Shown: positions 48,300 through 55,682, counted from the stretch's first letter. The stretch: DNA of 64,000 nt from Clostridium sp. Cult1 (GCF_021655095.1 NZ_PPXW01000001.1:453372-517371); one strand, 5' to 3'. Notes: generated from the letters alone by a model not told the origin. Program-made: numbers and translations.

Positions 48300-49362
48300 C
48301 ACCTTTCAGGATATATTCATAAGTTATATACTCCTGTGGAATCCTTAAATCCCTTGTCCACAGTTCTTTCAATATTTCTCCATAATTATGAAGAGAAGGA
48401 TTAACAAATTCATCTAATATACAATTTAAATCTAGAACATTTTTATTTTGTCCAATACAAGGATGATTTTTCCCAATACTTAAAAGATGTATATATGCTT
48501 CCAAATGTAGTCTTATATTTAACTCAGCATATCTTTCTTTAAAACTTCTATATATCATAAAGCCTTCAGGATCAACATCTCCAAAATATAGTATTTCTAA
48601 TTCCAAAGGAGAAGCCAATTCTTCGATAAAAGAAAAACTTTTTATTATCTTTTTACCTTGACCAAAAATAAGTAAATCAGGTAATACTCCAAAAATATCT
48701 ACCCCATTTTCGCAAGCTCTTTTATATGAAAAAAAAGTAGAATGGTTTTCAAGGATTATCACCTTTTTTATATTTTCTATTCTCCTTTTCCAGTATATGA
48801 ACATTTCTCCATACTTTTTCATCTTTAAATCTTCATATTTAATATTCAACCTTGTAAGTATTTTATTATCAATCTTTTCTTTCTTTCTGGAATATAAAAA
48901 CTTCTCATCGTAAAAAAGTTCCAAGGATCTTTCCTCTACGCTAGCCCATTCTCGATTTTCCCTTGCCTTTAAAAAATTATAAATATTACTTATATACTCC
49001 CATTCCCTTTTATTCTGATACTCCAGATGCCTTTCATAATATCCAAAATCAAGTAAATCGGACATTTTCAACATTTCATTTCTATCCCATTCTCCAACTC
49101 TTTCTTCAGTTATTATTTCCCATCTATTCTTAAGAGGAGGATTCATTCCATTATAGTTTGAACTATTTATCTCCTTCACTATCCCTTCGTCTACTGCCCT
49201 AGTAAGTCCATTATATAAACCTTTATATCCTCCTTTTTTTTCATATCCACTTTTACCCTTATATGCAAGGATAAGATAATTTTCCAATTCTTCAAGTCTA
49301 AATCGTCTTCTATTTTTAGTTTTTGTGTAATTGTTTGTAAATTTAATTATATTTTTATACAT
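48280..49362 (-). CDS. jetD: Wadjet JetD: Toprim-type nuclease subunit
   Basis: A 360-residue protein, the first gene of the Wadjet operon, with GGTGAG before the ATG. The N-terminal half is an arm/CAP-like region (DUF3322-like). The C-terminal half is a Toprim domain with ILENHSTFFSY (Glu of the metal site, about 205) and YFGDVDPEGFMIY (DxD, about 250-262). JetD cuts plasmid DNA once the JetABC motor stalls. The order jetD-jetA-jetB-jetC is the order I associate with the type III system; this subtype call was not verified. Confidence 0.88.
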   Translation of the reverse strand: MYKNIIKFTNNYTKTKNRRRFRLEELENYLILAYKGKSGYEKKGGYKGLYNGLTRAVDEGIVKEINSSNYNGMNPPLKNRWEIITEERVGEWDRNEMLKMSDLLDFGYYERHLEYQNKREWEYISNIYNFLKARENREWASVEERSLELFYDEKFLYSRKKEKIDNKILTRLNIKYEDLKMKKYGEMFIYWKRRIENIKKVIILENHSTFFSYKRACENGVDIFGVLPDLLIFGQGKKIIKSFSFIEELASPLELEILYFGDVDPEGFMIYRSFKERYAELNIRLHLEAYIHLLSIGKNHPCIGQNKNVLDLNCILDEFVNPSLHNYGEILKELWTRDLRIPQEYITYEYILKGDGFGSN

Positions 49363-49391
49363 AATCTCACCACTTTAATAGATAAAAAACA

Positions 49392-49421
49392 GAAATCCTT
49401 CACTACGCTCAGGATGACACA
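49392..49421. repeat. Short repeat of the CTTCACTACGCTCAGGATGAC type
   Basis: AATCCTTCACTACGCTCAGG, then ATGACAC. This sequence is common between genes of many Clostridia. Here it forms the last codons of the truncated Rpn gene. Confidence 0.55.
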
Positions 49422-49428
49422 ATAAAAA

Positions 49429-49472
49429 ATGGGATAGCAGGGACAGTTCAGTTCTCGCTGTCCCATTGTCCC
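49429..49472 (-). repeat. Interspersed palindromic repeat, copy 3 (inverted orientation)
   Basis: On the minus strand GGGACAGCGAGAACTG, then AACTGTCCCTGCTATCCC. It is placed inside the Rpn-type gene and changes its C-terminus. Confidence 0.75.
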
Positions 49473-50009
49473 AGTAAAAACTGGTACTCTTTGTTTAAAA
49501 TATTCTGGTAATTCGTGGAATTTGGGTATCATATCCCTCAAGTCCGTCTTTAAATTCCACTTTTCTTTCCCATGATAAATTATCATGGGTATAATAATAG
49601 GTAATTCTTCTTTATTCTCTTTTTGTATTGTTGAAGTCCAGAACTCCAAAATATATTTTTGAACTTGAAATATTGCCAATTTATCTTTGTAGGATTTGTG
49701 TTCTAATAGAAAACATATATAGGCATCTCTATTATTTATTCTTACCTTATATATTAAATCCGAAAAGTTTTCTTGCAACTCTTTGCTTATAAAACTATCT
49801 TTTTGAAGTTCAAAACTTTCCAAATCTATTATATTTAATGCTTCTTTAGGTATATTATTTTCTATAAAATCTTTTGCTATTCTTTTTTGACTAAATACTT
49901 CTTTAAATGTGGTGTCATGTTTCTTTGTTATTCTATTTTCCATTTTCTCACCAACTTTTCGTTCTCCTTAAGATTATTATATCATTATAATAATATCTTT
50001 TCTATATAT

Positions 50010-50038
50010 CTTGTGAGAACCGTCTCTGTTGTCCCATG
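50010..50038 (+). repeat. Interspersed palindromic repeat, copy 4
   Basis: CTTGTGAGAACC, then GTCTCTGTTGTCCC: the left arm has decayed and the right arm is kept. It lies just beside the rhomboid stop codon. Confidence 0.6.
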
Positions 50039-50042
50039 GAAT

Positions 50043-50684
50043 CTAAAATCTCTTCTTAAGAAACCTCTTGTATAAGAATATCCCTGCCAAAAACCCAAAT
50101 ATATGGGCCCACCATGCAACTCCACCTACCATGCCATATATACCTGAACGCAATTGGCTAATAAACCAGATGAATAAGAAGATTGGAGCCGGTACCCGTA
50201 AAACAAATGGTATAAATGGAACTAAAGTTACTATTCTAGCATGAGGAAACATTATGAAATAAGCACCCATTACCCCTGCAATGGCTCCAGATGCGCCAAC
50301 TGTGGGTATATCAGACATAGGGTTTGAAACAAAATGAGCAAAACCCGCTATCAAACCCGTTAGTAAATAAAAAACTATAAATCCAAAGAAACCCATACGT
50401 TCCTCTACATTATCCCCAAAGAGCCACAATGACCACATATTGCTTATAATATGCATCATATCTCCATGGATGAACATACTAGTAACCAGAGGAATATAGG
50501 ATTCAATTTGAGTCAATCCATCTACGAACCGAGATGGTATAAAAGCATATTTATATAACATCTCTATAACTCCATCATATGGCATGGATAGTTGATTTAC
50601 AAACACTATCAGATTTATAGCTATAATAGACAAAGTAGCTATGGGCACTCTTCGCCTAGATGCAGTATCCCTTAATGGAAGCAT
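50043..50684 (-). CDS. Rhomboid-family intramembrane serine protease
   Basis: A 213-residue membrane protein with six helices. The catalytic serine is in VGASGAIAGVMG (about 131) and the catalytic histidine in WWAHIFGFLAG (about 192). The N-terminal loop SMFIHGDMMHIISNMWSLW is also typical of rhomboids. It would cleave membrane-anchored proteins within the bilayer. It stands upstream of the Rpn and Wadjet genes in the same direction, but about 100 bases with a repeat separate them, and no role in defence is known. RBS: AGGGATAAT. Confidence 0.92.
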   Translation of the reverse strand: MLPLRDTASRRRVPIATLSIIAINLIVFVNQLSMPYDGVIEMLYKYAFIPSRFVDGLTQIESYIPLVTSMFIHGDMMHIISNMWSLWLFGDNVEERMGFFGFIVFYLLTGLIAGFAHFVSNPMSDIPTVGASGAIAGVMGAYFIMFPHARIVTLVPFIPFVLRVPAPIFLFIWFISQLRSGIYGMVGGVAWWAHIFGFLAGIFLYKRFLKKRF

Positions 50685-50849
50685 ATTATCCCTACTCTCA
50701 TATCCGTTTTTTATATTATAACAAAATTAATTCTACAATTCTCTTTAATATCAAAAGAAAAGAACCAGCCTAAAAACTGATTCTCTAGTTGATTTTTTTA
50801 TACCACAATAGTTTCTATTTAAACACTATCCTCTATTCCCTCTAATAAT

Positions 50850-51012
50850 ATTAATACCTATCCTTAGAATATTCTAATTGTATTTCTACTTCTAACATCT
50901 TTTACAGTACATCTTTAAACATTTCTTTAAGAGATAAATGAAAATCATCTGTTGCTTTTAAATTCCCATCATTAATCATATTTCCTAGTACTTACTTTGA
51001 TAATATTAACAT
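50850..51012 (-). pseudogene. N-terminal remnant of an IS256-family transposase
   Basis: Minus-strand codons read MINDGNLKATDDFHLSLKEM, then FKDVL-stop-KMLEVEIQLEYSKDRY. This is the conserved opening of mutator-type (IS256) transposases, interrupted by two in-frame stops. Nothing of the DDE core follows. The 105 bases upstream of it are also present upstream of the remnant at 51974-52096. Confidence 0.8.
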
Positions 51013-51086
51013 AGAAAATTCTCTTTCCGTAAAATCACGGATTATCTTACATTACATGAATAATAGGCTCTAGTTTCTTTTTATTA

Positions 51087-51120
51087 TCGGGACAGTGAGA
51101 ACCATGCCTGCTGTCCTGCG
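51087..51120 (+). repeat. Interspersed palindromic repeat, copy 5
   Basis: GGGACAGTGAGAACC, then ATGCCTGCTGTCCTG. One base separates it from the stop codon of the PIN toxin gene. Confidence 0.8.
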
Positions 51121-51121
51121 A

Positions 51122-51490
51122 TTATCCTTCTAATAATTTGTTTAATTTCTTATCAAAAGTATAGACTTGGTGACCTTTTATTTCGTGGTATGCGTAAAGC
51201 AATGTATCTACAAAATCTAATCTCAGTTTACCGTAAAAAACTAAGGCTTCTTCAACTACGTCTAAGTCAGCCACCTTTAAATTTCTATATTGCAAAAGAT
51301 TTCTAAGAGTATCACTTATCTCATCATTTTTTACTTTATATACCTTTTCAAGTACATATACAATCTCTGCAATCACTTCATTTGGTATAAACACTTCATT
51401 GTTTTCTAATATCTCTGTAGCTTTTTCAGCTAGCTCTTCTGAATCATTTAGAAGATATCTTAATACAATGTTTGCATCAACTATTTTCAT
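51122..51490 (-). CDS. PIN-domain (VapC-like) toxin
   Basis: Start at ATG 51490 (MKIVDANIVLRYLLNDSEEL); a longer frame to 51547 lies inside the antitoxin gene. The 122-residue protein has the PIN acidic residues: Asp5 in VDANIVLRYL, Glu in EVIAEIVYVL, and Asp in RLDFVDTLLYAY. PIN toxins are Mg-dependent ribonucleases that cleave tRNA, rRNA or mRNA. Its start overlaps the antitoxin gene by 14 bases, the usual toxin-antitoxin arrangement. Confidence 0.88.
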   Translation of the reverse strand: MKIVDANIVLRYLLNDSEELAEKATEILENNEVFIPNEVIAEIVYVLEKVYKVKNDEISDTLRNLLQYRNLKVADLDVVEEALVFYGKLRLDFVDTLLYAYHEIKGHQVYTFDKKLNKLLEG

Positions 51491-51719
51491 GTTTTTCCAC
51501 CACTGCATTTGCCCAAGCTCCCTTTTCTTTATCTTGAAGCTCTTCATTTTTATATTTTGCTAAAGCTCCTCTTAGGCTTTTCTTTTTAAGAACATCTAAA
51601 CTATTTGTATTTTCATAAGGTAGTATAATAATTTCAACTTTTTTATTTCTTAATTCTTTAGGTATATCTATTATATCAGCTAATACATCACTGTTTGCAA
51701 TCTTTCTAACAAAATTCAT
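51477..51719 (-). CDS. Antitoxin partner of the PIN toxin
   Basis: An 80-residue protein. The N-terminal half (SDVLADIIDIPKELRNKKVE) resembles the beta-strand DNA-binding part of DUF2281/AbrB-like antitoxins, and the C-terminal half is charged and helical (SLRGALAKYKNEELQDKEKG). It would bind the toxin and repress the operon. The family call rests mostly on position and size, with RBS AAGGAGTGG. Confidence 0.75.
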   Translation of the reverse strand: MNFVRKIANSDVLADIIDIPKELRNKKVEIIILPYENTNSLDVLKKKSLRGALAKYKNEELQDKEKGAWANAVVEKHENS

Positions 51720-51799
51720 GATATTACCACTCCTTTCATGCTACAAAACAAATCTCTTATTAAATATATTATACCATTTAAATTATTATTAAAACACAA

Positions 51800-51973
51800 G
51801 TCAAATTAAATTTACCGAAGTGTTTAAATAATAACCATCATTATAGTCATGGTCTATAAATCGTAAAGCATAATTCCCTAGTTCATAAACTAATGTATGC
51901 CCAGGAAAATCTGAATCATAATCTTCAGTATCTGGATCTATGTTAATCTTGTGTAAAATATACGAACCCAGCA
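51800..51973 (-). pseudogene. Gene tail of unknown family
   Basis: An open minus-strand stretch of about 55 codons ending in TGA reads HKINIDPDTEDYDSDFPG, then HTLVYELGNYALRFIDHDYN and so on. No start codon or ribosome binding site is visible. The codon use is that of real protein, but no family was recognised. It directly adjoins the IS256 remnant at 51974-52096. Confidence 0.4.
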
Positions 51974-52096
51974 CTAATATATTAATACATCTTCTAAACC
52001 TCTATTTTTCATATCATTTAACACCCTTAGCCAAAACTTAGATGGTTCATCTTCTCCTATCCAAATTCCTAATACTTCTTCTGGTAATATTAACAT
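51974..52096 (-). pseudogene. Internally deleted IS256-family transposase remnant
   Basis: Forty codons read MLILPEEVLGIWIGEDEPSK, then FWLRVLNDMKNRGLEDVLIY-stop. The middle is the IS256 motif that precedes the second catalytic Asp (normally ...ACVDGL). The first few codons match the start of the remnant at 50850-51012, so most of the gene between start and core has been deleted. Confidence 0.8.
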
Positions 52097-52102
52097 AAAA
52101 AA

Positions 52103-52165
52103 TTCTCCTTTCTAGTTTAAATCTTTTTGATTCTTACTAGAAAAGAGAATTCTATTTCTTAAAAC
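52103..52165. repeat. Stem-loop at the end of the IS256 remnant
   Basis: ATTCTCCTTTCTAGT faces ACTAGAAAAGAGAAT. A related stem (ACTCCTTTCTGATTTTAATC facing CCAGAAAGGAGCAT) is found near 61030-61083, so the element seems to have been present there too. Confidence 0.5.
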
Positions 52166-52216
52166 CATAGATTATCTTACATTACCTGAAAAATAACTTC
52201 TAGTTTCTTTTTATTA

Positions 52217-52250
52217 TTGGAACAGTGAGTACCGTCCCTGATGTTCCAAA
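52217..52250 (+). repeat. Interspersed palindromic repeat, copy 6
   Basis: GGAACAGTGAGTACC, then GTCCCTGATGTTCC; the arms have changed together (GGAACA/TGTTCC), so the stem is maintained. The 55 bases before it are shared with copy 5. Confidence 0.78.
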
Positions 52251-52298
52251 GGCTTTATGTGGACAAATTATCTATCCCCTTATCCATACATTGTCCCA

Positions 52299-53324
52299 TC
52301 AAAAATCTTCAAGGGAAAAAAACTCATCGGAATATTCATTATCTGTTGAATAACTTTCAAGGGTAGATGTATACTGTAATTCACCCATAGAACCCTGCTG
52401 AAATCTTATTAAATAAGTATCCTTATTTATATAAAAGTTAAATTCTGTTGCATTTTCTGGATTATCTAAATTTTTATTTATATACATTATATGATAAACA
52501 TCTTCATCTTCATCAAAGTAATGGGCATGTCCTCTTTTAAATCCATCTTTAAATCTTATAAAAGATCCCATATCACTTTCACTAAATATCTCTAAAAAGG
52601 ATATTGATTCATTTAGAGCTGGTACTGCTATTCTAGGATATTGATGAACTAATTCTTCAAGGTTAGTTCCCTCTGCTATTCCACTATTTGTGTCCATACC
52701 ATACATATATTGGTTTTTCAGTATTTCAAACACCTCAGAGCCTGACAATCCTGATGGCAAATTAAGTTCGTCGCCTCTAAAATATTCTGGCAATAGACAT
52801 GTATATTTTTCTCCATTAAAAACCGTCATTGCAAAATCCGATTCTCTTGTTAAATATTCTCTCGTCTCATGAGTTACTCTAAATCTGCCACTCTCATCCT
52901 GGTCATAGTATATATCAAACTGGTCCGTTCCCATTGGCAATTCTTGATACCCACTGAAATGTACAGAATAGTTATCTGTTCTATTAGCTTGTTCTAAGGT
53001 CTTTTCAATTATTTCCTTAACTGATACTCCATCGAAATCTTCCTTATCTGGATATCCATATTCTGAAAACCTACCATCTAAGATTCTTGTACCATCACTT
53101 CTTACTTCCTTAATACTTAATTCTTCTAAAGTAGTATTACTACCATCGTTATTAATGAGTATTTGTCCTACAATATCTTCTTCATTTATTTTATTACCTA
53201 TTACTTCATCATCCGTTAAATCATTATCAACGTTTAAACTATTATTACTAGAATTAGAACTACAAGATACTAAAACTAGTGGAATTATTAATAAAAAAAT
53301 TATAATATTTAATTTCTGCTTCAT
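52299..53324 (-). CDS. Lipoprotein of unknown function
   Basis: A 341-residue protein with a lipoprotein signal peptide ending LVSC (Cys21), then a Ser/Asn-rich linker and a soluble domain with alternating beta-strand and charged loop segments. No enzyme motif is visible. The C-terminal third (HIMYINKNLDNPENATEFNF, LIRFQQGSMGELQYTSTLES) resembles the outer-surface lipoproteins of Firmicutes that have a beta-sheet concave fold (LolA/DUF-type), but this is a weak impression. It is a single gene between IS remnants and a gene fragment. Confidence 0.7.
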   Translation of the reverse strand: MKQKLNIIIFLLIIPLVLVSCSSNSSNNSLNVDNDLTDDEVIGNKINEEDIVGQILINNDGSNTTLEELSIKEVRSDGTRILDGRFSEYGYPDKEDFDGVSVKEIIEKTLEQANRTDNYSVHFSGYQELPMGTDQFDIYYDQDESGRFRVTHETREYLTRESDFAMTVFNGEKYTCLLPEYFRGDELNLPSGLSGSEVFEILKNQYMYGMDTNSGIAEGTNLEELVHQYPRIAVPALNESISFLEIFSESDMGSFIRFKDGFKRGHAHYFDEDEDVYHIMYINKNLDNPENATEFNFYINKDTYLIRFQQGSMGELQYTSTLESYSTDNEYSDEFFSLEDF

Positions 53325-53417
53325 TTACAAAATCCTCCTATATAATGTCTAAAAGGAGAACAAAACGGCTCCCCCATAAAGAATTTCATTCAATAATATA
53401 ATAATTTAACAATCCAA

Positions 53418-53518
53418 CTATTTTAATATAGGATCACCTATACCAAGACGATACCTTGGAATTTCAAATCTTAATTGCATTACCCCTGAAACTGGTATGG
53501 TTATCTTTTTATGATTTT
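53418..53518 (-). pseudogene. C-terminal tail of a stalk/NPCBM-type surface protein
   Basis: The frame reads ENHKKITIPVSGVMQLRFEI, then PRYRLGIGDPILK-stop, with no start. It is similar in pattern to the end of the fragment at 62401 (ISTKNVQKIRFELI...GIGTIAIKNLRYKY). It begins exactly at the end of the coiled-coil gene, so it is a leftover of a neighbour lost by deletion. Confidence 0.55.
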
Positions 53519-53923
53519 CTATACTATTCTTCTTTTAATCCTTCTAATATCTACTTCATGTTTTCCTATTAGTTCTTTTAATATCTCATTTTCCTCAATA
53601 ATAGTGTCAAGTTTAGCATTGGTCTCTTCTCTAAATTCTGTCAAGTCAGCTGTTTGCTCAGTTATAGCTTGTAACTCTTTTTTTATTTCTCTCTGTCCTT
53701 CTTCTAAGTTTCTCTGTCCTTCCTCTAAGTTTCTCTGCCCTTCCTCTAAGTTTCTCTGCCTTTCCTCTAAGTTTCTCTGCCCTTCCTCTAAGTTCCTCTG
53801 TCCTTCCTCTAAGTTTCTCTGCCCTTCCTCTAAGTTTCTCTGCCCTTCCTCTAAGTTTCTCTGTCCTTCTTTTAGACTTCTTAGCTCTTCTAATACTATT
53901 TTTTGAAATTCTTCATTGGTCAT
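53519..53923 (-). CDS. Coiled-coil protein with a tandem heptad repeat
   Basis: Start at ATG 53923 behind GGGGGTG (MTNEEFQKIVLEELRSLKEG); longer frames lack a ribosome binding site. Nine tandem copies of the heptad RNLEEGQ (one copy has R for G) occupy about residues 22-84, so the middle is a perfectly regular coiled coil. The C-terminal part (ITEQTADLTEFREETNAKLD, RIKRRIV) continues the coil and ends in a basic patch. Proteins that start with MTNEEFQ and carry such coils are common and often multi-copy in Clostridia; their function is unknown. Confidence 0.8.
   Translation of the reverse strand: MTNEEFQKIVLEELRSLKEGQRNLEEGQRNLEEGQRNLEEGQRNLEEGQRNLEERQRNLEEGQRNLEEGQRNLEEGQREIKKELQAITEQTADLTEFREETNAKLDTIIEENEILKELIGKHEVDIRRIKRRIV
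53690..53880. repeat. 21-bp tandem repeat, nine to ten copies
   Basis: Unit CTCTAAGTTTCTCTGCCCTTC with one- to two-base changes (T for C in CTGTCCTTC copies). It encodes the heptad repeat of the coiled-coil protein. Unit length divides by three, so gain or loss of copies keeps the frame. Confidence 0.92.
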
Positions 53924-53950
53924 TTGAACACCCCCAATTTCATCTTGCAC

Positions 53951-54340
53951 TTATATTTGATATTATATCATGTATTGTTCATAAAGATAACAGCTATTAT
54001 AATTTATTATACATCTTCTATAATTTTCAATGCTGGTTTAAAAAAAGAACTAAACTTAAAGGTATTAATGGAGATACAAAGATAAAGCTGGATAATTATT
54101 AAAGTAAAATGCTTTTCATGATTTATTCCTAATAATGTATTTCCATTAAGTGCTTTTAACATCATAAGCTTATCCGTATTTAACATTCCATAGTTTGAAC
54201 TAATCATTATATAATAATATATTTTATTTTGTATCCTTTACATCCACAACTATTTCAATTTCAAATTATTATATTAAAATACTCTGCTAATTTTAAATGT
54301 GCACTGCCAATTTACTTTAAGCTCATCTATATCAGATATA
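53951..54340. other. Intergenic region without recognised gene
   Basis: About 390 AT-rich bases. The only open frame (66 codons at 54007-54207 on the minus strand) lacks a ribosome binding site and looks like chance. No strong stem or repeat was seen. Confidence 0.4.
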
Positions 54341-54613
54341 TCATAAGTTCATAACCTGGTTCTTAGCATCCCATTGGGCTTGGTAGCCTAGGGCCTTATA
54401 TACCTCTCCTACTGGAACTAGGGTTGTGGAACCATCCATTGTCGCCCTAATCTTAAGCCCCTCCCCAGATTCTATGGCTTCGTCGATTAGCAGATCGTAG
54501 AGCCTATATTTAATAGGGTTACTCTGGGCCCCTGAAATATGGGGAATTAAACTAAAACATAGTATAATAGATATAATTCCCATTGCTTTTCCTATTCTCC
54601 ATCTTCTTTCCAT
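54341..54613 (-). pseudogene. N-terminal fragment of a stalk-domain (copper amine oxidase N-like) surface protein
   Basis: Ninety codons: a signal peptide (MGIISIILCFSLIPHISGAQ) followed by the first half of a stalk domain (IRATMDGSTTLVPVGEVYKA, QAQWDAKNQVMNL-stop). Family members normally continue with a second strand pair and a long C-terminal region, as the intact gene at 61125-62216 does. It ends after the first module, so it is most likely truncated, although a short secreted protein could still be made. Confidence 0.65.
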
Positions 54614-54666
54614 AGATCTCCATCTTTCCTAGTATATTTTGAACATATGTAAATATTATACCATAA

Positions 54667-54692
54667 TCCCCATGGGTTTCCTACCTATGGGG
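54667..54692 (-). terminator. Hairpin behind the fragment at 54.7 kb
   Basis: CCCCATGGGT and ACCTATGGGG form a stem with one mismatch and a 5-base loop, 28 bases after the stop at 54720. Confidence 0.65.
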
Positions 54693-54719
54693 TCCTTTCG
54701 TATCCAATTCTCATTCTAT

Positions 54720-54923
54720 TTAAGATTCCTCAAACTCATCATGCCTATCGTCATAATACCTGGTGTAACCTCCCTTATATTCATCGTCTGCATAGACATC
54801 AATATATACCCTATCATTATAATAGTCTCTAAAGATTTTATCGGATATCCTATCTAAAATATATTCTAGGTCTTCCTCCCTCTCTAGCTTTCTCCAGTCT
54901 GAAGGGGTAATATCTATATCCAA
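54720..54923 (-). pseudogene. C-terminal fragment of a stalk-domain surface protein
   Basis: Sixty-seven codons (DLEYILDRISDKIFRDYYND, VYIDVYADDEYKGGYTRYYD) with the same layout as the Tyr/Asp-rich end of the intact protein at 61125-62216 (IIKRVLDKISDEIAYYYDYY). No signal peptide and no stalk module are present, and no ribosome binding site is visible before the first ATG. It is the tail of a lost paralogue. Confidence 0.7.
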
Positions 54924-55084
54924 TCGTAGAAATTGATAATAGTAGTACCATTATTATTATAAAAATCTTATTCCTTTTTCATTTTTATCCTTTTGTTCAG
55001 ATGCTACACAGCTTAATCCCAAAATCCAGTTCCACAAGTTATCACCAAATATGAATTTTGTGCCTAATCCTATGCCTTCGTACA

Positions 55085-55125
55085 CAAAAACACCTCACAA
55101 GTATTTTTACCTGTAAGGTGTTCAT
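55085..55125. terminator. Hairpin ACACCTCACA / TGTAAGGTGT
   Basis: The arms pair with one mismatch around an 11-base loop; A-rich before and T-rich after on the plus strand. It stands downstream of the coiled-coil gene at 55243 on the minus strand. Confidence 0.65.
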
Positions 55126-55153
55126 TTTCAACTTACTTCTTACCCAGTTTGCC

Positions 55154-55187
55154 TTTCGACAAAATTCGAGTGATACCCGGTACCTTT
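55154..55187 (+). repeat. 34-bp dispersed repeat, copy 1
   Basis: TTTCGACAAAATTCG, then AGTGATACCCGGTACCTTT. It matches 63584-63617 with four changes, in the same orientation. Confidence 0.75.
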
Positions 55188-55242
55188 GCGAGGGGAAGAT
55201 GCTTTTACTCCCTTGAGCTTGCTGGGGCTTGCTTTGCATTAA

Positions 55243-55533
55243 CTAGTTTGCCCCTTTAATTACCCTTATCTCAACATCTTGTCTTTCAACTTTTTTATCA
55301 ATTTCATTAACCTTTTCTTCAAGCATAGTTAATTTTTCATAAGTTAATTTATATCCATCATATAATGCCTTGTGATTCATATCCATTTTATTTTCAAGTC
55401 TAACTATATCGTGTTTTACCTCTTTAAACCCTTCTTTCATTTCCCTATCCATATTATCAATTTTTCCATTTAAATCGCTATACATCTTTGTCATAAATTC
55501 AAATAATTGCTCATTTGTTATATCCTTACCCAT
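55243..55533 (-). CDS. Short coiled-coil protein, family copy 1
   Basis: Start at ATG 55533 (MGKDITNEQLFEFMTKMYSD) behind GGAGGGG. The 96-residue protein is a continuous amphipathic helix (about 25-90) with Lys/Glu-rich heptads and ends VERQDVEIRVIKGAN. It is about 60% like the protein at 63113-63403; both share the opening ITNEQLFEFMTKMYS, the middle NHKALYDGYKLTYEKLT and the same promoter. A third copy survives only as its 5-prime end near 63.0 kb. The function of this family is unknown. Confidence 0.85.
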   Translation of the reverse strand: MGKDITNEQLFEFMTKMYSDLNGKIDNMDREMKEGFKEVKHDIVRLENKMDMNHKALYDGYKLTYEKLTMLEEKVNEIDKKVERQDVEIRVIKGAN

Positions 55534-55563
55534 TCCGGTCCCCTCCACATATAAGTTATATCT

Positions 55564-55593
55564 ATTATACCATTAATTTACTCCCTTATTCAA
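55564..55593 (-). promoter_or_regulatory. Promoter of coiled-coil copy 1
   Basis: On the minus strand TTGAAT, 18-base spacer, TATAAT. The same boxes and spacing are found before the two other family copies. Confidence 0.78.
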
Positions 55594-55682
55594 TATAAAA
55601 AAGAACCCAAGGATATTTTAAAAAACATATTGTTAAATAGATAGCGGAAATAATAAAAAGACTTATAGTAAATTAGTACAAT

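Larger units (their letters stand above)
49347..49943 (-). pseudogene. Rpn/YhgA-like PD-(D/E)XK nuclease, C-terminally truncated
   Basis: The first 155 residues are typical of Rpn (PDDEXK) recombination-promoting nucleases. They run from KKHDTTFKEVFSQKRIAKDF through DLIYKVRINNRDAYICFLLEHKS, where the Asp...Glu-x-Lys (LLEHK) catalytic pattern falls, to YHGKEKWN. From about residue 156 the frame enters an inserted palindromic repeat (49429-49472) and a second common repeat (CVILSVVKDFCF), and it ends there at 198 residues. Normal family members have about 300. The catalytic part is intact, so some activity is possible. It overlaps the jetD start by 16 bases, so it now reads into the Wadjet operon. 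Confidence 0.82.
54924..55242. other. Intergenic region with a hairpin and a dispersed repeat
   Basis: About 320 bases. It contains a terminator-like stem (55085-55125) and a 34-bp repeat shared with the right end of the window (55154-55187). A 65-codon frame at 55042-55239 runs through both and is rejected as a gene. Confidence 0.55.

Noticed and set aside
53690..53880. Regular short repeats that could suggest a CRISPR array
   Set aside because: The 21-bp units follow each other without spacers and encode heptads of a coiled-coil protein; no cas gene is present.
53511..53906. A 131-codon plus-strand frame with repeated CPSSKFL
   Set aside because: It is the complement of the heptad repeat; the minus strand has the ribosome binding site and a coherent coiled coil.
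54007..54207. A 66-codon minus-strand frame
   Set aside because: No ribosome binding site, no family resemblance and a low-complexity C-terminus in very AT-rich DNA.
55042..55239. A 65-codon minus-strand frame rich in Arg and Gln
   Set aside because: It crosses a terminator hairpin and the 34-bp dispersed repeat; the unusual composition comes from these elements.
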